10,131 nt of DNA from Paracoccaceae bacterium (GTDB lineage Bacteria; Pseudomonadota; Alphaproteobacteria; Rhodobacterales; Rhodobacteraceae), in NCBI GenBank assembly GCA_026982515.1, contig JALSGY010000464.1:1-10131 (forward strand). The letters run 5' to 3'. Each line of letters starts with the position of its first letter. Positions within the stretch are counted from its first letter, which is position 1. The translations under genes were made by a program, and so were the position numbers. Shown piece after piece: positions 6,134 through 10,131 of this stretch. The notes beneath the pieces were generated by a model. It was not told the DNA's origin. It saw only the letters and a list, made by a program, of their open reading frames with translations, and made no database searches.

Positions 6134-7213
6134 ATGCCGCAGGATGCAAGACCGCTGACCACCACCACCCTGGGCTCCTTCCCCAAGCCCGATTACGTGC
6201 CGGTGCGCGACTGGTTCGATGCCGCCCGCGAAACGGGCGGCATGAATACTGCGCAGACAACGCTGGATTACACCGCTGCCGTCAGCCGGCTGGACGAAGA
6301 CGCCGAGGCGCTTTTCGTGCGTGCGGCGAAAGAGGTGATCGACATCCAGCTGCGCGCCGGGGTCATGATCCCGACCGACGGCGAGGTGCGGCGCGAGAAT
6401 TACATCCACTACCACTGCCGGCATCTCGACGGGTTCGATTTCACCCGGCTGGAGCACCGCGTGCTGCGCGACGGCGCCTATGAAACCGATCTGCCCGCCA
6501 TCCGCGGCCCGGTCCGCCACTGTGGCAGGCCCTACGGCCCGCACGATTACCTTGCCGCCCAGGCCCTCAGCCCGGTGCCGGTGAAGTTCACCCTGCCGGG
6601 GCCGCTGACCATCATGGATACCACCGCCGATTGCTTCTACGGCGACCGGCCGCGACTGAACGCCGATCTGGCCGAAACCGTGAACCGCGAGATCCTCGCC
6701 CTTGTCGAGGCCGGCTGCCGTTACATTCAGGTGGACGAGCCGCTGTTTGCCCGGCAGGTGGACGATGCGCTCGACTTCGCCATGGAGGGGCTGGAGCGCT
6801 GCTTCCACGGCGTGCCCGGCCATGTCACCCGGATCGTGCACATGTGCTGCGGCTATCCCGACCACCTCGACGACGAGGATTACAAGAAGGCCGACCCCGA
6901 CAGCTACAACCGTCTGGCCGATGCCATCGACCAGGCCGCGTTCGACCAGATCTCCATCGAGGATGCCCATTGCCGCAACGATCTGACCCTGCTGGAAAAG
7001 TTTCCCACCAAGACGGTGATCTTCGGTTCGGTCGCCATTGCCCGCAGCCGGGTGGAAACCCCCGAGGAGATCGCCGCGCGCCTGCGCGAGGCGCTGGAGC
7101 ACATCGACCGCGAACGTCTGGTCGTGGCCCCCGATTGCGGGCTCGGCCTGCTGACGGCACAGCTGGCCGAGGCCAAGCTGGTGGCGATGTGCAAGGCGGC
7201 GGCGATGATCTGA
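6134..7213 (+). CDS. MetE-like (Meth_synt_2) cobalamin-independent methionine synthase family protein
   Basis: A 359-residue protein equal to the C-terminal catalytic half of MetE (full MetE is about 750 residues). It opens with TTTTLGSFPKP, like the start of that domain. All four zinc ligands are present: His236 and Cys238 in HMCCG, Glu276 in ISIEDAH and Cys335 in PDCGLG. These hold and activate the thiol that accepts a methyl group, usually homocysteine. VDEPLF (200-205) is another family motif. Stand-alone members include core-MetE and MesD methionine synthases, which use methyl donors other than methyltetrahydrofolate polyglutamate, as well as other thiol alkyltransferases. The exact substrate cannot be decided, and no DUF1852 (MesX) partner is in the window. 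The ATG has AAAGGA 7 bases upstream, inside a predicted hairpin. It is divergent from the rnd operon. Confidence 0.85.
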   Translation: MPQDARPLTTTTLGSFPKPDYVPVRDWFDAARETGGMNTAQTTLDYTAAVSRLDEDAEALFVRAAKEVIDIQLRAGVMIPTDGEVRRENYIHYHCRHLDGFDFTRLEHRVLRDGAYETDLPAIRGPVRHCGRPYGPHDYLAAQALSPVPVKFTLPGPLTIMDTTADCFYGDRPRLNADLAETVNREILALVEAGCRYIQVDEPLFARQVDDALDFAMEGLERCFHGVPGHVTRIVHMCCGYPDHLDDEDYKKADPDSYNRLADAIDQAAFDQISIEDAHCRNDLTLLEKFPTKTVIFGSVAIARSRVETPEEIAARLREALEHIDRERLVVAPDCGLGLLTAQLAEAKLVAMCKAAAMI

Positions 7214-7228
7214 CGCGAGCGCCGCGCA

Positions 7229-7257
7229 TGGACAGCCCGCATCCGAACGACTAGATT
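7229..7257 (+). promoter_or_regulatory. Sigma-70-like promoter for the small protein and GST
   Basis: TGGACA (7229-7234, five of six consensus bases) and TAGATT (7252-7257, four of six) are separated by exactly 17 bases. They lie just after the MetE-like stop codon. The start site would fall near 7264, giving a leader of about 18 bases with a GGAG at 7271-7274 before the ATG at 7282. This suggests the next two genes are a separate transcription unit. Confidence 0.5.
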
Positions 7258-7281
7258 GTCAGGGCCAGATGGAGAAATGCC

Positions 7282-7560
7282 ATGCCTCTACCCCTTGCTC
7301 CCGTCGCCTCGATCGCCCTGCGCTACGGTGCGGTGGCGCTGGCGGCCTATGCCATCACCCGCCAGATCGGCAAGGCCCCCCTCGACCAGCGCGCCGAGGA
7401 AGCGATGGACGATACGGATGAAGGCCTCGCCCTGCGCCGCGAGCGCGAGCAGATGAACGGCACCGCTCGGCTCCGCCGCGTCATCCGCCTTGGCGAGGAC
7501 GGCCCCGGTGTCGAGGTCGATGTCACCGCCCTGGGCCGCATCCGTTTCCGGAAGGTCTGA
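7282..7560 (+). CDS. Small membrane-anchored protein of unknown function
   Basis: A 92-residue protein that I do not recognise. Residues 4-26 (starting PLAPVASIALRYGAVALAAY) form one likely membrane segment. The rest is soluble and charged, with an acidic stretch EEAMDDTDEG (39-48), a basic stretch LRREREQ (51-57) and a C-terminal part rich in Arg and Val (RLRRVIRLGEDGPGVEVDVTALGRIRFRKV) that looks like short beta-strands. The gene is supported by GGAG 7 bases before the ATG, an upstream promoter match and codon use like its neighbours. It ends three bases before the GTG of the GST gene, so the two are probably co-transcribed. It looks like a conserved hypothetical of Rhodobacteraceae; no function can be assigned. 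Confidence 0.75.
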   Translation: MPLPLAPVASIALRYGAVALAAYAITRQIGKAPLDQRAEEAMDDTDEGLALRREREQMNGTARLRRVIRLGEDGPGVEVDVTALGRIRFRKV

Positions 7561-7563
7561 CGG

Positions 7564-8172
7564 GTGAAGCTCTACCACGCCGCCGCCTCGCCCTTCGTGC
7601 GCAAGGTGATGATGGTCCTGCACGAGACCGGCCAGCTGGAGGATGTGGAGATCATCCCCGCCATGGGCACGGCGGTGGATCCGGGCACCATGCCGGTGGC
7701 GCACAACCCGCTGGGCAAGATCCCGGCGCTGGAGCGTGCCGACGGCCCGGCGCTTTACGACAGCCGGGTGATCTGCCGCTACCTGGATGCCCGCGCCGGC
7801 GGGCGCCTCTACCCAGAGGGCAACGCCCTGTGGGAGGTGCTGACGCTGGAGGCCACCGCCGACGGGATCATGGAGGCCGCCATCGCGATGGTCTACGAGG
7901 CGCGCATCCGTCCGCCGGAACTGGTGTACGAACCATGGGTGGAGGGCCAGTGGGCCAAGGTCGCGCGCGCTGTCGAGGCACTGGACAGCCGCTGGACGGG
8001 CCGCCTGGACGGGCCGCTGCACATCGGTCAGATCGCCGTGGCTTCGGCGCTTGGCTATCTCGATTTCCGCCATGACGCACGCAACTGGCGGCGCGGGAAC
8101 GAGGCCCTTGCCGACTGGTTCGCCCAGTTCTCGGAGCGCGAGAGCTACCGCGCCACCGCACCCGAGGGCTGA
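7564..8172 (+). CDS. Glutathione S-transferase family protein
   Basis: A 202-residue protein with the GST layout. An N-terminal thioredoxin-like domain (1-78) starts MKLYHAAASPFVRKV, with Ser9 as the likely glutathione-activating residue. NPLGKIPAL (48-56) carries the cis-proline Pro54, and YDSRVICRYLD (65-75) supplies the Asp/Ser pair that binds the gamma-glutamyl group. A helical domain follows from about residue 85. GSTs conjugate or reduce electrophiles with glutathione in the cytoplasm; the subclass and substrate cannot be read here. The start is GTG at 7564, three bases after the upstream small gene; a GGAAGG inside that gene's end (7548-7553) may serve as the ribosome-binding site. It meets the outer-membrane protein gene tail to tail with no base between the stop codons. 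Confidence 0.88.
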   Translation: MKLYHAAASPFVRKVMMVLHETGQLEDVEIIPAMGTAVDPGTMPVAHNPLGKIPALERADGPALYDSRVICRYLDARAGGRLYPEGNALWEVLTLEATADGIMEAAIAMVYEARIRPPELVYEPWVEGQWAKVARAVEALDSRWTGRLDGPLHIGQIAVASALGYLDFRHDARNWRRGNEALADWFAQFSERESYRATAPEG

Positions 8173-8841
8173 TCAGAATCCGTAGGAAACCCCCAGGTTG
8201 AAGGCATTGCTGGCGATGTCGGTGCGCAGCCAGCCGCCGTCGGCAAGGTTCACGTCAAGGCTGGTGTAGCTGGCCCGGTATTCCCCGAATACCGAGAACC
8301 TGTCGTTGATCCGGTAGCTCACCCCGGCCATCATCACCGCGGCCGGGCCGCCCGCCTGGATGTTGAAGGTCCGGGTGCCGCCGCCATCAAACTCCACATG
8401 CGGAATGGAGATCCCCGCCCCCGCACCCACGTAGGGTGTCAGTCCGCCAGGCGTTTGCGGCCAGCGATAGTAGGCGTTGAGCGTCAGCAGGTTCAGGCCA
8501 TGGGAGAACTCCAGCATGTCCAGCCCGTTGGCCGCCAGCGTGGCGGCACTGGCCTCGGCCTTCTCGTGGGTGAACTCGACACCCCAGCCGAAGGATCCAG
8601 CCGTCCAGCGGGTGACGCGCCAGCCGTAATAGGGGGACATCTGCAGCGACCGGCCCTCCCAGTCTGCGATGAAGTCGAACGCGCCGGCGCCGCCCGTACT
8701 CGGGTCATTGCCGATGACGCGGCTGTCGAGCGGCTCCTGAATGCCGCCGTAGATGCTGATAACGGTTTGTGCCTGTTGCGCCCGGGCCACGCTTCCGGCG
8801 ACGAGAAGAGCGAAAATGAATGCGGAGAACAGTAAGCGCAT
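8173..8841 (-). CDS. Outer-membrane beta-barrel protein, LpxQ (lipid A oxidase)-like
   Basis: A 222-residue protein with a signal peptide (MRLLFSAFIFALLVAGSVARA, cut after Ala21) followed by alternating beta-strands and a C-terminal YGF, the terminal phenylalanine typical of outer-membrane barrels. The segments SIYGGIQEPLDSRV, FDFIADWEGRS, PYYGWRVTRW, GFxxGVEFTHEKA-like and LTPYVGAGAGISIPHVEF recall proteins annotated in Rhodobacter and relatives as lipid A oxidase (LpxQ), which in Rhizobium oxidises the proximal glucosamine of lipid A to aminogluconate in the outer membrane. The activity is shown for Rhizobium proteins only, so here it is an inference; a plain OmpA-like eight-stranded porin is the alternative. 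AAGGAG (8853-8848) lies 6 bases before the ATG. The gene is divergent from petA and convergent with the GST gene. Confidence 0.75.
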   Translation of the reverse strand: MRLLFSAFIFALLVAGSVARAQQAQTVISIYGGIQEPLDSRVIGNDPSTGGAGAFDFIADWEGRSLQMSPYYGWRVTRWTAGSFGWGVEFTHEKAEASAATLAANGLDMLEFSHGLNLLTLNAYYRWPQTPGGLTPYVGAGAGISIPHVEFDGGGTRTFNIQAGGPAAVMMAGVSYRINDRFSVFGEYRASYTSLDVNLADGGWLRTDIASNAFNLGVSYGF

Positions 8842-8968
8842 GGCAATCTCCTTTGCAGAAACTTGAACAGACAGACAACATCACGCGGATTTGAGCATAT
8901 TTTCCCTTGAAACGCCAGTTTTCCATACCGGCGCGACATTCAGCCACGATCTGCCTGCCATTGTCCGC

Positions 8969-8995
8969 TGGACGAAGCGCACGAGCAGATATAAA
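8969..8995 (+). promoter_or_regulatory. Candidate promoter for petABC
   Basis: TATAAA (8990-8995) is the best -10 match in the spacer before petA. Fifteen bases upstream is TGGACG (8969-8974, four of six). A start near 9002 would leave a leader of about 75 bases. The spacing is one to two bases short of ideal, so the -35 assignment is uncertain. The rest of the 234-base spacer between the outer-membrane protein gene and petA holds no ORF that I can support. Confidence 0.35.
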
Positions 8996-9075
8996 AGCCG
9001 TCCGAAGGCTGCGGGGAACCGTGGCCTGATGAGGTTTGGGCCGGGTCAAGCCGGTCGAGAAATGGAGAAACGCTC

Positions 9076-9648
9076 GTGTCCCACGCTGAAGAACCCGAAG
9101 GCACACGCCGGGATTTCCTGTACTATGCGACGGCCAGTGCAGGCGCGGTTGCCGCAGGTGCCGCGGCCTGGCCCCTGATCAACCAGATGAACCCCTCGGC
9201 CGATGTCCTGGCCCTGTCCTCCATTCGGGTGGACATCTCGGGAGTCGAGGTCGGAACGCAGCTTACCGTCAACTTCCAGGGCAAGCCGGTGTTCATTCGC
9301 CGCCGTACCCAGGAAGAGATCGACGAGGCACGCGCCGTCAAGCTCGAGGATCTGGTCGATCCGGTTGACTATCAGTGGGAAAATCCGAACCTTGAAGCCG
9401 ACAGCCCGGCGCTCGACGAGAACCGCACCATGGATGAAAAGGGCGAATGGCTGGTGATGATCGGCGTCTGCACCCACCTGGGCTGCGTTCCGCTGGGCGG
9501 CCGTTCGGGCGATTTCGGCGGCTGGTTCTGCCCCTGCCACGGCTCGCACTACGATACCTCGGGCCGGATCCGCAAGGGCCCGGCGCCGCGCAACCTCGAT
9601 ATTCCTCCCGCCCGCTTTGAGGGCGAGTCCACGATAGTCCTCGGATAA
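9076..9648 (+). CDS. petA: PetA, Rieske iron-sulfur subunit of cytochrome bc1
   Basis: A 190-residue Rieske protein. The N-terminus has a twin-arginine motif, TRRDFLYY (10-17), followed by one membrane anchor (18-37) and the flexible hinge. The cluster-binding loops are GVCTHLGC (130-137) and CPCHGSHYD (152-160): Cys132, His134, Cys152 and His155 bind the 2Fe-2S cluster, and Cys137-Cys154 form the disulfide. The protein takes an electron from ubiquinol at the Qo site of cytochrome b and passes it to cytochrome c1 on the periplasmic side. The start is GTG, chosen because GGAG (9064-9067) is 8 bases upstream and MSHAEEPEGTRRDFLYYATA lines up with the N-terminus of the Rhodobacter sphaeroides protein. 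It is the first gene of the petABC operon, 11 bases before petB. Confidence 0.97.
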   Translation: MSHAEEPEGTRRDFLYYATASAGAVAAGAAAWPLINQMNPSADVLALSSIRVDISGVEVGTQLTVNFQGKPVFIRRRTQEEIDEARAVKLEDLVDPVDYQWENPNLEADSPALDENRTMDEKGEWLVMIGVCTHLGCVPLGGRSGDFGGWFCPCHGSHYDTSGRIRKGPAPRNLDIPPARFEGESTIVLG

Positions 9649-9659
9649 CGGAGCGGAAG

Positions 9660-10131
9660 ATGGCTGGAATACCTCATGACGAATATGAACCCAGAACCGG
9701 GTTCGAAAAGTGGATGGATTCGCGTCTGCCGATCATCCGGCTTCTTTATGACACGATAATGATTCCCACCCCCAAGAACCTCAACTGGTGGTGGATCTGG
9801 GGCATCGTGCTGGCTTTCGCGCTGGTCCTGCAGATCGTGACTGGCGTTGTCCTGGCCATGCACTACACGCCCAACATCGACCTGGCCTTTGCCTCGGTCG
9901 AACACATCATGCGCAACGTCAATGGCGGCACCTTCCTGCGCTATCTGCACCTCAACGGTGCCTCGCTGTTCTTCTTCGCCGTCTACATCCACATCTTCCG
10001 CGGCCTCTACTACGGCTCCTACAAGGCGCCGCGCGAGGTGACCTGGATCATCGGCATGCTGATCTACCTTGTGATGATGGCGACCGGGTTCATGGGATAC
10101 GTGCTGCCCTGGGGGCAGATGTCCTTCTGGG
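9660..10131 (+). CDS. petB: PetB, cytochrome b of the bc1 complex (3' truncated by window end)
   Basis: The frame is open from ATG 9660 to the window edge, giving 157 codons of a protein normally about 430-445 residues. GGAG (9650-9653) lies 6 bases before the ATG. After a cytoplasmic start, NWWWIWGIVLAFALVLQIVTG (42-62) is the first membrane helix with the NWWW motif. The second helix carries heme ligands His97 (in YLHLNG) and His111 (in YIHIFR), which match the R. sphaeroides numbering exactly. GSYKAPREVTWIIGM starts the third helix, and the segment GYVLPWGQMSFW is at the end. Cytochrome b oxidises ubiquinol at the Qo site, reduces quinone at Qi and carries the low- and high-potential b hemes. 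The missing part (helices D-H, the PEWY motif and petC) would lie beyond the window. Confidence 0.98.
   Translation, partial: MAGIPHDEYEPRTGFEKWMDSRLPIIRLLYDTIMIPTPKNLNWWWIWGIVLAFALVLQIVTGVVLAMHYTPNIDLAFASVEHIMRNVNGGTFLRYLHLNGASLFFFAVYIHIFRGLYYGSYKAPREVTWIIGMLIYLVMMATGFMGYVLPWGQMSFW

Noticed and set aside
6104..7102. - strand open frame of 332 codons opposite the MetE-like gene
   Set aside because: The + strand frame has a full set of zinc ligands and a Shine-Dalgarno; the reverse frame has no recognisable domain.
8870..8880. Short ACAG-type tandem repeat before the outer-membrane protein gene
   Set aside because: It has only about two and a half units, too few to suggest phase variation.
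9046..9549. - strand open frame opposite petA
   Set aside because: It is antisense to a textbook Rieske gene and has no family signature.
1..10131. Mobile elements, CRISPR arrays, prophage, toxin-antitoxin or defence genes
   Set aside because: No transposase, integrase, regularly spaced repeats, or gene pairs of those types appear; base composition looks uniform and gene order fits conserved core regions.

Overview
The window comes from a high-GC alphaproteobacterium, most likely a member of the Rhodobacteraceae/Paracoccaceae. The clues are the Rhodobacter-like petA (Rieske protein) and petB (cytochrome b), the cluster rnd-kdsD-lptC-lptA-lptB-hpf-ptsN without rpoN, and an outer-membrane protein resembling the 'lipid A oxidase' family annotated in this group. 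This is a taxonomic inference from protein character, not from a marker search.

Left edge (1-1191, + strand): the 3' part of a sulfotransferase-like gene (of the kind often labelled NodH-like), cut by the window start. It runs convergently into the next operon with a 3-base gap.

Centre left (1195-5968, - strand): a compact cell-envelope operon read right to left: an RNase D-family exonuclease, KdsD (arabinose-5-phosphate isomerase, first step to Kdo), LptC, LptA and LptB (lipopolysaccharide export), then long-form HPF (ribosome hibernation) and PtsN (EIIA-Ntr). The first five genes are separated by at most about 15 bases or overlap. A leader of about 220 bases separates lptB from hpf; it holds two inverted repeats and a weak promoter candidate, so hpf-ptsN may also be transcribed separately. 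rpoN, which sits between lptB and hpf in E. coli and many other proteobacteria, is missing.

Centre right (5969-8172): a divergent intergenic region with an inverted repeat and a hairpin that would bury the ribosome-binding site of the next gene. Then come, on the + strand, a stand-alone MetE-like (C-terminal-domain-only) methionine synthase family protein with all four zinc ligands, a small membrane-anchored protein of unknown function preceded by a good sigma-70-like promoter, and a glutathione S-transferase family protein.

Right (8173-10131): an outer-membrane beta-barrel protein (LpxQ/lipid A oxidase-like) on the - strand, abutting the GST gene tail to tail with no gap. A 234-base divergent spacer follows, then petA and the start of petB (cytochrome bc1), cut by the window end.

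The content is mostly conserved core biology. I see no mobile elements, CRISPR arrays, tRNA or rRNA genes, and no clear evidence of an undescribed multi-gene system. The best leads for a second look are the RBS-sequestering hairpin before the MetE-like gene, the two-domain look of the sulfotransferase, and the inverted repeats upstream of hpf. No gene-free stretch exceeds 300 bases.
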